The notes beneath the pieces are model-generated. The model was given only the letters and a program-made list of their open reading frames with translations, searched no databases and was not told the origin of the DNA. This document shows positions 1-8,870 of a stretch of 64,000 nucleotides of DNA, in pieces. The translations under genes and the position numbers were made by a program. Source of the stretch: Gimesia fumaroli. Lineage in GTDB: Bacteria > Planctomycetota > Planctomycetia > Planctomycetales > Planctomycetaceae. The stretch is taken from NCBI RefSeq assembly GCF_007754425.1, contig NZ_CP037452.1, forward strand, positions 3,633,164 through 3,697,163, given 5' to 3'. Within the stretch, counting starts at the first letter, position 1. Each line of letters opens with the position of its first letter.

Positions 1-2
1 AG

Positions 3-446
3 ACGCTCACTGGGGCGCCGGCAGTCAACGTGCTCTACAAACAGGGGCCGATTGTCTTTGAGAACACGTTACTCTTAGACATTCAGGACATGAGTACCGA
101 CTTCGGTCTCACGTTCAATCACTGGCGCGGATCCGGAGACATCGCAGCCACGACGGGATCGATCACCAAACGTGAACCGAAAATGGAATTCACTGGCCGC
201 AATCTGAAGCTGCTGAACTCGATTGGTGGTGGGCTGGTCGGGATGACCAACGGTATCACGCAGTATTACCGCCGCATTGGTTACGCCGACGCGTCGAATA
301 ACCATATCGCCATTACGTTCAGTTCCGGCGTCTATGAAGTGACCGACGTTTCCGGCCAAGGTGAAAACTCGGTCGATCAGAAAGTAACCGTCTCAGGAGT
401 CGGGACGATCTCCGTCAGTCTGACTTCCGCCATCCCATCAAGTTAA
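3..446 (+). CDS. Phage tail tube-like protein, 5' end cut by window edge
   Basis: The reading frame is open from the first bases of the window, so the true start probably lies to the left; the GTG at 30 is only the first possible start inside the window. The visible 147 codons are rich in beta-strand-forming Thr, Val, Ser and Gly and hold a compact domain with no membrane segment. Two genes downstream lie the tail assembly chaperone and the tape measure protein, the usual siphophage order, and in that order the major tail tube protein sits here. I infer tail tube from position and composition; I see no diagnostic motif. It ends 12 nt before the next gene, which has an AGGAG ribosome binding site. 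Confidence 0.5.
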   Translation, partial: TLTGAPAVNVLYKQGPIVFENTLLLDIQDMSTDFGLTFNHWRGSGDIAATTGSITKREPKMEFTGRNLKLLNSIGGGLVGMTNGITQYYRRIGYADASNNHIAITFSSGVYEVTDVSGQGENSVDQKVTVSGVGTISVSLTSAIPSS

Positions 447-458
447 CAGGAGCGAATA

Positions 459-848
459 ATGCCAATCCAAACCATCAACCAGGACTGGTCTTCTGGCAAT
501 TTACCACCCTTGTCCCGGCAGATTGTAGTTACTGCCGATTCTGAGGCGAATGCCGAGATTGCAGTTGCCGATTCATCAACCGACCTGGCCATCAATCTTG
601 CGATCGACGTCTCGGCGCTCAAGCTGCTTTACATGGTCAGTGATCAGGATCTGATTGTCGAAACCAACGACGGTACGACTCCCGACGACACGATCACACT
701 CAAAGCCGGCAAGCCGCTCGTCTGGCACGAGGACTGCGGTTACACGAACCCACTCGGAACCGATGTGACGGCGTTCTTTGCCACGAATGCCAGCGGAGGC
801 GACGCCACTCTCCATATCAAAACTTTACAGGATGCCACTCCCTCATGA
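459..848 (+). CDS. Small phage structural protein of unknown role
   Basis: A 129-residue acidic protein beginning with ATG behind AGGAGCGAATA. It has no signal peptide or membrane helix and reads as an all-beta domain with many Asp and Thr residues. It lies between the putative tail tube gene and the tail chaperone gene, and its stop overlaps the next start (ATGA), so the genes are translationally coupled. A tail or decoration protein is plausible from position only; I do not recognise the family. Confidence 0.6.
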   Translation: MPIQTINQDWSSGNLPPLSRQIVVTADSEANAEIAVADSSTDLAINLAIDVSALKLLYMVSDQDLIVETNDGTTPDDTITLKAGKPLVWHEDCGYTNPLGTDVTAFFATNASGGDATLHIKTLQDATPS

Positions 849-1543
849 TTAGTTATTTCATCCCGCACAAAAACGCATCGAATCCCGACCACTTACGCGA
901 GGTCGGTTTGGAAATGCTGCTGAGAGAGGGCGATGATGGCCCTCACTTTGCTGATCTGGCCGGGACGGGTCCGGGCGGGAAACCCGGCCAGATCATCAGC
1001 TGGACGGGTGACGGCCTGGCGTATCTTCCGGAGCAGCAGGACTGGATTCCGGCGATACCTGATCCCGCACGCAATCTACCGGCCGAACGATATTGGATCG
1101 GAACGAACAAAGGACAGAAACCAACACCCCTCGATTTGATGCGTCTGCCGAAGATCACGTTTGATGGCTTCCCATTGCAATTGGGAGACGGGAATACGTG
1201 GGTTCTTCCGAATGCCCTGCGCATGCCGCATTATATGGGTCTGAATGAGCGCGGAGAGTTGGACCGCTTCCCAGTTGCCAGTTGCAAGCCGCTCTATGAT
1301 CGGACGCTCTGGGCTCTGGAGCATGCCGAAGCGGTGTTTCGAGAGGAAAAGGAATTAGACGAGAAAGCTGCATTTAATTATGTCGTAGAAATGCTGGCCG
1401 TTAATTACCGGATCTGTCCTCAGATCGTTTCCTTGTTGCAACTGTTCAATGATGAGAATCTGTTTGGAGCGATGTGTAAAACAACTGACCTCGAACAATT
1501 ATTTCAGATACGCGAGGAGTTAAAAAAAAACAGTTCAGTCTGA
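845..1543 (+). CDS. Tail assembly chaperone, short (G-like) form
   Basis: A 232-residue phage protein immediately upstream of the tape measure gene, the invariant position of tail assembly chaperones in long-tailed phages. The N-terminal half is Gly/Pro rich, and the C-terminal 90 residues are helical and end in a Glu/Lys-rich segment. The last codons run through nine adenines at 1522-1530 and then hit TGA at 1541. A -1 shift on that run opens 34 further codons (see the next entry), as in lambda G/GT. The start ATG overlaps the preceding stop by 4 nt. Identification rests on position and the frameshift architecture, not on sequence similarity that I recognise. Confidence 0.6.
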   Translation: MISYFIPHKNASNPDHLREVGLEMLLREGDDGPHFADLAGTGPGGKPGQIISWTGDGLAYLPEQQDWIPAIPDPARNLPAERYWIGTNKGQKPTPLDLMRLPKITFDGFPLQLGDGNTWVLPNALRMPHYMGLNERGELDRFPVASCKPLYDRTLWALEHAEAVFREEKELDEKAAFNYVVEMLAVNYRICPQIVSLLQLFNDENLFGAMCKTTDLEQLFQIREELKKNSSV

Positions 1544-1635
1544 ATCCCCTCTGGTTACACGCCGTCGCATTCTCCCGCGGTCAAGTAGCCAATCCGACAC
1601 TTTCTGATTACGTTCTACTTCAGTTTGTAAAATAG
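1522..1635 (+). other. Putative -1 programmed frameshift site and GT-like extension
   Basis: The chaperone reading frame passes through TTA AAA AAA AAC, containing the heptamer A-AAA-AAC in the phase required for -1 slippage. In the -1 frame the codons from 1531 stay open for 34 residues (beginning Gln-Phe-Ser-Leu-Asn-Pro-Leu-Trp) and stop with TAG at 1633-1635, eight nucleotides before the tape measure start. This fills an otherwise empty gap between the two genes. Tail assembly chaperones of siphophages and myophages commonly make a minor fused product this way. The heptamer and open frame are seen directly; use of the site is inferred. Confidence 0.65.
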
Positions 1636-1643
1636 GTTTCCAG

Positions 1644-3332
1644 GTGAATAAAGTCGAAACGATTCTAACTGCGAAAGAGGCGCAGATGCTCTCTGCCTGG
1701 AGACGGAGTACGCAGTCGGTCGCTGCCTTTAATGAAGAACTGGATAAAATAGGAAGAAAGCAATCGCGAAACAAACAGCAGTCTGGTCGTTTCTTCAGGG
1801 GAATGAGTAGTGGTCTAGCTGGAATGGTTGGTGGTTATATTTCGGTCGCCGGAGCTGCTGGAATCCTGATGAACAAAAACAGGGAGATCCTCACACAGAC
1901 TGAAGAAGTCGGCAAGAAGTTTGACGAGATCTTCCGTAAATTGCGTGTTCAATCTGGGCTTCGAGGAATCCAGGGAACGGAAGCACAGGAAAGAGTCCTT
2001 GAAATCGCCGAACGCCAGGCATTTACTTCAGAACAGGCCAGTGGTGCATCTACTCAACTCGTCTCGTCCGGTTTCACAGCTAAAGAAGCTACCGGTGGAT
2101 CTCTGGAAGAATTCCTGAGGATCCTGAATGCGAGTAATATTACTGGCAAAGAAGTAGATCCGGCAGAGTTGGCAAAAGCACTAGCGAGCTATCTTCAATC
2201 CCAGGGACTCGAAAAGAACGCTGAGAACGTCGCATTAGTGGGACGTAAAGTTCAGGCGTTGTTCCGAGGTACAAACTTGCAACTCCCTGACCTGACAGAG
2301 TTGTCAAAAGTATCATCGATATTTAAAGGCATGCTGACGGTTGAAGATCAGCTCGGCGGGATGTCAACTCTCGTTGACCAGATCCCCGCAGCAGAAGCGA
2401 AAACCGGCTTTCGAAATTTCGTCTTGCGATTGAGCACTGTAACGGAAGATCAGAAACCAAAGGTTGAAGCGTTAGAGAAACTCGGACTGCAGAAAGAAGA
2501 CGTCGATTTTGTCGGGGAAAGCTTTACTGACATTCTTGATCGCCTGGCAGTTGGTATAGAAAAAGTACCCGAAAAAGATCGCAAAGGTGTTTTGAATCAG
2601 ATCTTTGGTGAGAAAACGATCGCGGCTGCAGAAGCTTTGATTAATGATCGCCAAAAAGTCAAAGATTCGTTTCCGATTCAGAACAATACAAAGCAGTTTC
2701 TTGATGATGTCGATGAAGCCACCTCCGGAAGAAATGCTGCGTCACGGAGAGCAAAGGTACGTTTGGAAAGGCGGCGTTTTAAACAGGATCAACAGGACGA
2801 TTTAAAAAAACTCGAACTGGAAGAACTCGCAGAAAGAGAAGGCTTGTCCCCTTTAAGAAGAGATATCAACGAAAAAGGGTATAATACTGCTAGATACTTA
2901 GGGATCGACTCAGACACAGCTTTAAATATTATCAATCCCTGGAGTTGGGGATCTGTTTCTGATGCAGTCAACGATAATGTAGATGATCGATCTAAGCCTG
3001 CATCTCAATATGGAAATGGAAACCGACCTCCACAGCCTGCTAGAAAAAGTAGAAGTTGGTGGAACTTTGATAGTTTCGACACAGGTAATTACAACACCAG
3101 CAGCTACGACCAGGGCGTTAAAGATTTCATAGGAGTTCCCAAAAAGCAACAGGAATCAAACGATCGTCTCACCAAAGCCCTGGAAGAGAACACGGCCGCT
3201 CTGAAGCAGCAAAACGAAAAACCGGCGGCTACTCAAAAACCGGTCCAGGTTGAAGTGAAAATGACGTCCGATACGTCAACCGCTCCCAACGGTCCCAGGG
3301 CCTCATCTGCATTAGCGAGGCCGGCAAAATGA
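1644..3332 (+). CDS. Phage tail tape measure protein
   Basis: 562 residues with GTG as start. The N-terminal 50 residues are basic and helical, followed by a Gly/Ala-rich hydrophobic segment near residues 54-75, a long helical body to about residue 400, and a Lys/Gln-rich helical tail. This is the normal layout of tape measure proteins that fix tail length and are ejected with the DNA. The segment around residues 80-330 resembles the TP901-type tape measure core. At 562 residues it predicts a short tail, roughly 80-90 nm by the usual 0.15 nm per residue. The stop overlaps the next start (ATGA). Confidence 0.75.
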   Translation: MNKVETILTAKEAQMLSAWRRSTQSVAAFNEELDKIGRKQSRNKQQSGRFFRGMSSGLAGMVGGYISVAGAAGILMNKNREILTQTEEVGKKFDEIFRKLRVQSGLRGIQGTEAQERVLEIAERQAFTSEQASGASTQLVSSGFTAKEATGGSLEEFLRILNASNITGKEVDPAELAKALASYLQSQGLEKNAENVALVGRKVQALFRGTNLQLPDLTELSKVSSIFKGMLTVEDQLGGMSTLVDQIPAAEAKTGFRNFVLRLSTVTEDQKPKVEALEKLGLQKEDVDFVGESFTDILDRLAVGIEKVPEKDRKGVLNQIFGEKTIAAAEALINDRQKVKDSFPIQNNTKQFLDDVDEATSGRNAASRRAKVRLERRRFKQDQQDDLKKLELEELAEREGLSPLRRDINEKGYNTARYLGIDSDTALNIINPWSWGSVSDAVNDNVDDRSKPASQYGNGNRPPQPARKSRSWWNFDSFDTGNYNTSSYDQGVKDFIGVPKKQQESNDRLTKALEENTAALKQQNEKPAATQKPVQVEVKMTSDTSTAPNGPRASSALARPAK

Positions 3333-3712
3333 GTGCACCACTGGTCCACGCCGGTCTGACTTTCCCTGGCATTCATCAAGATCTGATCTTCGGAACCCCC
3401 GTTTTGAAATCTCAGAAGAACGAAATCTTCGGCGTCAAAGGCGCGACTGTCATTGATGGCGGGATCGCGACGCGGGAGATTACCTGTGAACACTGGTTGT
3501 ATAATACTTATTCAAATATCAGCCAGTTAAACACGATGCTGCGTGCGATCACAGCACAAATCGGAGTCAAAGGAACGCTGGTCGACAGCCTGGGGACCAC
3601 ATTCGACGATGTGCTATTCATTCGCCAGGAACCGATACAGGGGCCGCTTTACGATTACGAAAAAGGTTGGTGGAAGAAGATTCGACTCATTTTTGAGGAG
3701 CTGACACCATGA
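3329..3712 (+). CDS. Phage tail protein, unknown family
   Basis: 127 residues, starting in a 4-nt overlap with the tape measure gene and ending in a 4-nt overlap with the next gene. The predicted fold is mixed beta with several aromatic residues near the C-terminus (consecutive Trp-Trp at about 110). Its place right after the tape measure protein is that of distal tail or tail-tip components. I do not recognise the family. Confidence 0.6.
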   Translation: MSAPLVHAGLTFPGIHQDLIFGTPVLKSQKNEIFGVKGATVIDGGIATREITCEHWLYNTYSNISQLNTMLRAITAQIGVKGTLVDSLGTTFDDVLFIRQEPIQGPLYDYEKGWWKKIRLIFEELTP

Positions 3713-4347
3713 GCGTATTACTGGATGGCGTCTGGATTAAGTCGATCGGTTGGGCGGGCCGGCGGGCTTTGATGGTCGAATTCGGCACAATTTACACGGA
3801 CCGCTTGCATCAGCTCTACGCGGGACGCTGCCTGGTCGGTCATACGCGACAGGCTTCCGAACGTCGCATCACGTTTCAATTTAACCCGACAACAGGAACG
3901 CCGGCGACTCTGATGCTGGCTGCGGTCTCGGATGGTGAAGGTTCCGTCGATTACGGCGATCAGTTCGGCCGGCTGCCGGCGAATCGGTACGTGCTCCGCT
4001 GGTCGGCCAGCGGCTATCCCGTCGACTCCGATCACTTTGAAATCACAGGATCAACCGAGCCGGGCGGCGAAGTGGATCCGGAGAACGTGCTCAAACGGCT
4101 GCACTTTGTCGGCGACGGCGATTATGAGTGGGAGACTCCCTACCTGGACGGCTCCGGTCAGCACAAATTCAAGATTACGCCCCGCGATAATAGCGAACCA
4201 GCTGGTAACGCGGGGACGGCGACGGAAGTCACGGTCGACAGTCTGCTGCCTCCGGATGATGTCGCGTTTAATGCGGACGGCAGCCGGTTTACGCTGGCTG
4301 AAGAGTCGGCCGTCGTGACCGTTGATTTTAGTTATGGGGGCGGATAA
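3709..4347 (+). CDS. Phage tail tip or minor tail protein
   Basis: 212 residues, coupled by overlap to both neighbours. It is rich in Gly, Asp and aromatic residues and appears all-beta, with no signal peptide or membrane helix. Position between tape measure and tail fibre suggests a distal tail or adhesion-platform component. Function is inferred from synteny only. Confidence 0.55.
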   Translation: MSVLLDGVWIKSIGWAGRRALMVEFGTIYTDRLHQLYAGRCLVGHTRQASERRITFQFNPTTGTPATLMLAAVSDGEGSVDYGDQFGRLPANRYVLRWSASGYPVDSDHFEITGSTEPGGEVDPENVLKRLHFVGDGDYEWETPYLDGSGQHKFKITPRDNSEPAGNAGTATEVTVDSLLPPDDVAFNADGSRFTLAEESAVVTVDFSYGGG

Positions 4348-4817
4348 TGGACGAACTCAACCGGCGGCTCGAATTGATCGAAAAAAAAACCGACGATTGC
4401 GCGGCGTCGGTTAGTGATTGTGCGCAGTCGATGAATGAATGCTCAAAGAATATTGAGCTGATGCAACGCGATATGAAGCATCAGAACGATCTTTCTGAAA
4501 GACGCATGTATCAAATTGAACAACTTCTCGATACGCAGCACCTGGTGTTAAACGGAAATCCACGCCAGGACACCAAGGACCGCGGTCTGATCGGTGACGT
4601 TGAGCAGCTGAAAAGCTCGGAAGCCCGCAAGAAAAAACTGTACTGGAGCACGGTCGCCGCCTTCATCATGTTGATGGCCTCCAGTTTTTGGAACCTCATT
4701 ACAGGGAGTGGAAAGGAAGATCATGGTAGATCAGAACCCAAAGAAACCACAGTGCAAAAAACAGGTCCGGGTAAGAGTTACTTACACAGCGGCCGTCGAA
4801 GTGATCGACGAGAATGA
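4347..4817 (+). CDS. Coiled-coil protein with one membrane segment
   Basis: 156 residues. Residues 1-60 form a heptad-rich coiled coil with several Cys residues; residues about 98-115 are a single hydrophobic helix preceded by a Lys/Arg cluster; the tail is basic and hydrophilic. The last 95 nt overlap the next gene in another frame. Small phage proteins with one membrane helix beside tail genes include holin-like and superinfection-exclusion proteins. The coiled coil plus one helix would fit either, and no endolysin is visible in the window to decide. Confidence 0.55.
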   Translation: MDELNRRLELIEKKTDDCAASVSDCAQSMNECSKNIELMQRDMKHQNDLSERRMYQIEQLLDTQHLVLNGNPRQDTKDRGLIGDVEQLKSSEARKKKLYWSTVAAFIMLMASSFWNLITGSGKEDHGRSEPKETTVQKTGPGKSYLHSGRRSDRRE

Positions 4818-5034
4818 CAATCCTGTCAAAGGCCAGTTTCTAGAACACGAAGTAAAAACCTTTGATGAACGGAGTTTTAAAGAGGCATTCGATTATATCG
4901 ATTTAAAACGTCGTGCAGTTCAAGCGGAAGTGGATGAAGAACACGATCAGGAACTGGAACGTCAGAAGGAAGCAGAACGTCTGGCTGCTCGAACGATCCC
5001 TGAGCGAATCATCGCTTTTCTGTTGGGAACGTAA
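4723..5034 (+). CDS. Small charged phage protein
   Basis: The ATG at 4723 lies behind AAGGAAGATC and is preferred to the in-frame upstream start at 4708. The 103-residue product has a short beta-rich N-terminal half and a highly charged helix (Glu/Gln/Arg rich) at residues 55-95. It overlaps the coiled-coil membrane gene by 95 nt. Family not recognised. Confidence 0.5.
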   Translation: MVDQNPKKPQCKKQVRVRVTYTAAVEVIDENDNPVKGQFLEHEVKTFDERSFKEAFDYIDLKRRAVQAEVDEEHDQELERQKEAERLAARTIPERIIAFLLGT

Positions 5035-5098
5035 CCTCAGTAAACGATTCACACCCCCATTCATTTCAATAGATTCAATAACGCACGGAGGCGGACAA

Positions 5099-7003
5099 GT
5101 GGTAAAAGTATGTATCGATCTACCTAGCTCAGTCGAGCAAATGGATCAACTCAATCTTACTCCCGGAGGTGAACTGACCATCGACTCCGGAGCGGTGACC
5201 ATTACTCATTCCGTACACACGATCGACACGGAAGCCGACGCCGTCACGGATAACCTGGCAACGATCAATGGCGGCTCTGCCGGCGACGTTCTGCTACTGA
5301 GTCGAGCCAGCGCGGCCAGAGCTGTCGTGCTGCAGCACGACGTCGGGAATATCCGGACGCCCTGCGGAACTGATCACGAATTGACGGCAAACGGGTTCGT
5401 CATGCTGAAACATGACGGCAGCAACTGGCAGCTGCAGTCCGGAAACGGCTCCGGTTACGTTGTCAATAAGCTGGCCTGTCTCGCAGTCGCAACCAGCAAT
5501 GTGACACTCGCTGACGAACAGGTCATCGACGGTGTGTTTTGTGGCGATACTGCACGCGTCTTTTTAGCCGGTCAGACGGATAAGAAAGAAAACGGTCCCT
5601 GGGATGTGGTCGCGGCCGCAGCCTCTGATCCGGGGGCCTGGACACGTCCGATTGATTTCCAGGACGGATTCTCTGTTTCTGGTCACATTTTCTGCATTGA
5701 GCAGGGAACACAAAACACGGATACCGTCTGGTTGATCAGTAACCACTATGGCGAAGACATTGTCGGTACCGACGATCTGGATCCGGTTCAGCTAAACGGG
5801 GCCGGGGTGGACTTCAATATCAACTCACTCACCGCTGAATCCAGTAATTCGGATTCTGATCTGATCGCCATCTATGACGCCTCTGCCGGGGCGATGCGAA
5901 AACAGACGCGCGGCGAGTTCCTGACTGGTGTGAGTGGTGGCTCTGGTGTCCCAACCACACGTGTGATCACTGCCGGCATCGGCCTTTCCGGAGGTGGTGA
6001 TCTTTCAGACGATCGCACGATTGATCTGTCCATTGATGAATTAACGGCCGAATCGACGGCCAACGATGCAGATACCATCGCCATCTATGATGCCTCGGCA
6101 TCTGCACATCGCAAACAGACCCGCGCACAGTTTCTGGCCGGTCTCGGCGTTCCCACAGCCAGGACCATTACGGCTGGCGTCGGCCTTACCGGAGGAGGTG
6201 ATCTGGGGGCTGATCGCACGATCGATCTTGATATTACCGGACTGACAGCCGAATCAACGCCTGGCAATTCTGATTTGATCGCCATTTATGACGCCTCGGC
6301 CGGGGCGCATCGCAAACAGACTCGGTCCGAATTCCTTAACGGGATCACAGGGGGATTTGTGCCGACGTCGACTCAGGTCATTGCGGGAGTCGGTCTCTCC
6401 GGAGGCGGTACACTTTCAAGTAATGTAACTTTAAATCTTAATTTTTCTGAGCTGACAGCGGAAACAGACATCGCCAATGGTGACCTGTTCGCCTTTTATG
6501 ATGACTCCGCTTCGGCTCACAAAAAGATCACCTATGGAAATCTGATTGATGGAGTCATCCTTGCCGATGGATCAAATCACTTTGATGAATCAGCACAGTT
6601 CGTCTTCGACATCCCCGGCGGCGGTTTGGCTGAAGCGGCAAATATTGCTGCACCACAGATTACGAGAAATGATTATTTAGATTCCGGTTTCTATTTTGGG
6701 AACACAAGAAATTGCGGTATCTCGATTGACGGAATCGATACGTTTCGTTTCGACGTAGGTGTATGTGGACCTCAAATACCAATGGTCTGTGAGGATGATG
6801 TCTTGATTCGAGGGATCGCGAAGCTTTCATCAATTCGATTAACGTCACAATCAGCCGATCCTTACCCGCATCCGGTCGATGGCGAGGGTTATCTCTGGCT
6901 CAGTGACGGTACGGACAGCGGCGACGAGGGAGACCTGATGTGCAAGATCCGCGTCGGCGTCACGACAAAAACGATCACCCTCGTCGATTATTCCAGTTTC
7001 TAA
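5099..7003 (+). CDS. Tail fibre protein with internal tandem repeats
   Basis: The GTG at 5099 follows GGAGG with 7-nt spacing and is a better start than the upstream in-frame ATG at 4913, which lies inside the preceding gene. The 634-residue product has an N-terminal beta domain to about residue 235, then four imperfect repeats of roughly 70-80 residues. Each contains LTAES, DLIAIYDAS, a Lys-Gln-Thr-Arg patch and GVGLSGGG-type loops; a 140-residue C-terminal domain follows. Short Gly-rich repeats with a distinct C-terminal head are typical of trimeric tail fibres that bind the host surface. A glycosyltransferase gene follows 38 nt later. Confidence 0.75.
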   Translation: MVKVCIDLPSSVEQMDQLNLTPGGELTIDSGAVTITHSVHTIDTEADAVTDNLATINGGSAGDVLLLSRASAARAVVLQHDVGNIRTPCGTDHELTANGFVMLKHDGSNWQLQSGNGSGYVVNKLACLAVATSNVTLADEQVIDGVFCGDTARVFLAGQTDKKENGPWDVVAAAASDPGAWTRPIDFQDGFSVSGHIFCIEQGTQNTDTVWLISNHYGEDIVGTDDLDPVQLNGAGVDFNINSLTAESSNSDSDLIAIYDASAGAMRKQTRGEFLTGVSGGSGVPTTRVITAGIGLSGGGDLSDDRTIDLSIDELTAESTANDADTIAIYDASASAHRKQTRAQFLAGLGVPTARTITAGVGLTGGGDLGADRTIDLDITGLTAESTPGNSDLIAIYDASAGAHRKQTRSEFLNGITGGFVPTSTQVIAGVGLSGGGTLSSNVTLNLNFSELTAETDIANGDLFAFYDDSASAHKKITYGNLIDGVILADGSNHFDESAQFVFDIPGGGLAEAANIAAPQITRNDYLDSGFYFGNTRNCGISIDGIDTFRFDVGVCGPQIPMVCEDDVLIRGIAKLSSIRLTSQSADPYPHPVDGEGYLWLSDGTDSGDEGDLMCKIRVGVTTKTITLVDYSSF

Positions 7004-7041
7004 GTCCCGTCTTTATCTCCTGAATTTCAAGTTAGGCTCCC

Positions 7042-8178
7042 ATGTTAACCAAGAATAAAAAATCCGTTGTCGGAATTTTCACAGTCGGAAACAGTCGCCG
7101 CACGGAAGCACAGCTCCGTGCGGCTCTGAAATCCGGTTACACGCAACCGATCCTCTTTGTTCGTCCAGGCGATGTCTTGACGGATTTCTCTCGTCAGTTC
7201 GAATCAATGCCCGTGAATTCAGCAGCGGAAGCAAGCAGCCTGATCAAAGCGAGATTCCCTGAGGAAATTCCATTTTTTAATAACTGGGAGGAAGTCACTC
7301 CCCCGGCTCCCGAACCGAAAAAGATCAAAGAACACCCCATCATTCAGGAGATCACCAGTCCGGTCGAAGCCAGCAAGTATCGGAAATCGTTCTCCTGCGA
7401 TGTGATCATCCCTTATAGCGGACCGAATTACCGCTATCTGGATGATGCCATTAAATCGATCCTCAATCAGAATTTTGTTACGACCACCATCCATTTGATC
7501 AATGACGGAATGGAACGGGATCCGGTTGGTCAGAAGTACGCACGCCTGGAAAACGTGCGACTCTACAAAAACGTCGATGGTCCGGTCGGTCCCTATATCA
7601 CGTATAGCCGACTGTTTGATTATCTGGAACACGATTTCATTGCAAATCAGGATTCGGACGACATCGCCCTACCGATGCGGCTCTATAAAAGCCTGCAGAT
7701 TTTGGATCAAGGGTTCGACATTGTCGGTGGTGCTATGGAACAGTTTGTTGCTTATGAAGATGGCAGCGAACGCATGCGACAGGCACTCACGTTGAAACCC
7801 TATCATTTTTCCGGAAAGGTCTATGCGGCCTCGCCTTCAGGGGCGATCGTGAATTCGACGGCCGTCATGAAGAAATCGGTCTATGAAGCCTGTAATGGCA
7901 TGGCTCCCTGGACGGCGGGGGCAGACAGTGAGTTTTACCAACGGTGCATTACAGCCGGTTTCAAAGCAGTAGCGATGCAGGAAGTCATCGCCTTGCGACG
8001 GCTCCACAATCCGTCTCTCTCGAATGATCAAGTCAACAGCGGCCACGGTTCCCATCTACGCGAAGAGATCAAACGTCTGACAGCAGAGAGCATTGAACGC
8101 CAGTTATACGGGCCGGATCATTCCATTGGCGGACTCGCTCAACATCGAAACGATACGGAATTACAAAAACTGAACTAG
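7042..8178 (+). CDS. Family 2-like glycosyltransferase in phage tail module
   Basis: 378 residues. Residues 1-110 form a separate N-terminal domain. Residues 118-330 carry the GT-A fold of family 2 transferases: the opening strand CDVIIPYSG, a long helix DAIKSILNQNF, and an acidic QDSDD metal/nucleotide-sugar motif near residue 203. A downstream Asp-Ser-Glu-Phe around residue 295 could supply the catalytic base region. It is sandwiched between tail fibre and tail protein genes and shares their base composition, so it belongs to the phage. Likely roles are glycosylating a virion protein or altering host surface glycans; the sequence does not decide which. Confidence 0.75.
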   Translation: MLTKNKKSVVGIFTVGNSRRTEAQLRAALKSGYTQPILFVRPGDVLTDFSRQFESMPVNSAAEASSLIKARFPEEIPFFNNWEEVTPPAPEPKKIKEHPIIQEITSPVEASKYRKSFSCDVIIPYSGPNYRYLDDAIKSILNQNFVTTTIHLINDGMERDPVGQKYARLENVRLYKNVDGPVGPYITYSRLFDYLEHDFIANQDSDDIALPMRLYKSLQILDQGFDIVGGAMEQFVAYEDGSERMRQALTLKPYHFSGKVYAASPSGAIVNSTAVMKKSVYEACNGMAPWTAGADSEFYQRCITAGFKAVAMQEVIALRRLHNPSLSNDQVNSGHGSHLREEIKRLTAESIERQLYGPDHSIGGLAQHRNDTELQKLN

Positions 8179-8187
8179 GACTTGATT

Positions 8188-8868
8188 ATGAGTGTGGAAC
8201 CTCTCGTCCGGTTGGATGACTCCGGCAAAACAATCTATTTCGTGATCTTCAACAACGTCGGCCAGGTGTTCGATTTCAACGCCGGTGTCCTGGCGTTTGC
8301 GAATCTGGGAGCGGCGGTCAAACCCTACCTCGCAGCGACTGAATATCCCAATGCCGGCGGGGCCGGGAAAAGTCAGTACATCGCCTCGTTAGACCTGGCG
8401 ACGATCAACAACACAGCCGCGATCGAGCATTGTACTTTGATTGCCTTTGAACAGGCCGGCGGCTCCCCTGCTCCGGCAACTGATACACCACGGTCACAGC
8501 CGAACGGATTTTCGGTTCAGTTTGGCAAGGAAGGACTCAACAAATTCCGGATTCAATGCGGTGTTTCGACGGATACAACCAGCGGCGTCGTTTTGGAGCT
8601 GCAAGCCTGGCTGGAATCGGACGAGGGCGAAGTCGTCGCGCTCACTTCCGCGGCAACGTGTGCCTGCCAGATCCGACAGATCGATGCCGGCTCGGATGCG
8701 TTGAGCATTACGACCGGAGACTTTGGTAACGTCAACTCACAATCCATTTTCACACACTCCCTTTCCAATCCGGCTCTGGAGAACGATCGCCAATACCGGG
8801 CGAAATTCACCATCACTCAGAATGGCGTTTCCTGGACCGTCACAAAACCTTTCTTTGTTGTCCCCTAA
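8188..8868 (+). CDS. Phage tail-associated beta-rich protein
   Basis: The ATG at 8188 has AGGA seven nucleotides upstream and is preferred over the in-frame TTG at 8182. The 226-residue protein is Thr/Ala/Gly rich with alternating beta-strand pattern throughout and no membrane segment. It lies 9 nt after the glycosyltransferase gene and 2 nt before the next gene, in one transcription unit. It may be a receptor-binding or tail accessory subunit; I recognise no domain. Confidence 0.55.
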   Translation: MSVEPLVRLDDSGKTIYFVIFNNVGQVFDFNAGVLAFANLGAAVKPYLAATEYPNAGGAGKSQYIASLDLATINNTAAIEHCTLIAFEQAGGSPAPATDTPRSQPNGFSVQFGKEGLNKFRIQCGVSTDTTSGVVLELQAWLESDEGEVVALTSAATCACQIRQIDAGSDALSITTGDFGNVNSQSIFTHSLSNPALENDRQYRAKFTITQNGVSWTVTKPFFVVP

Positions 8869-8870
8869 TC

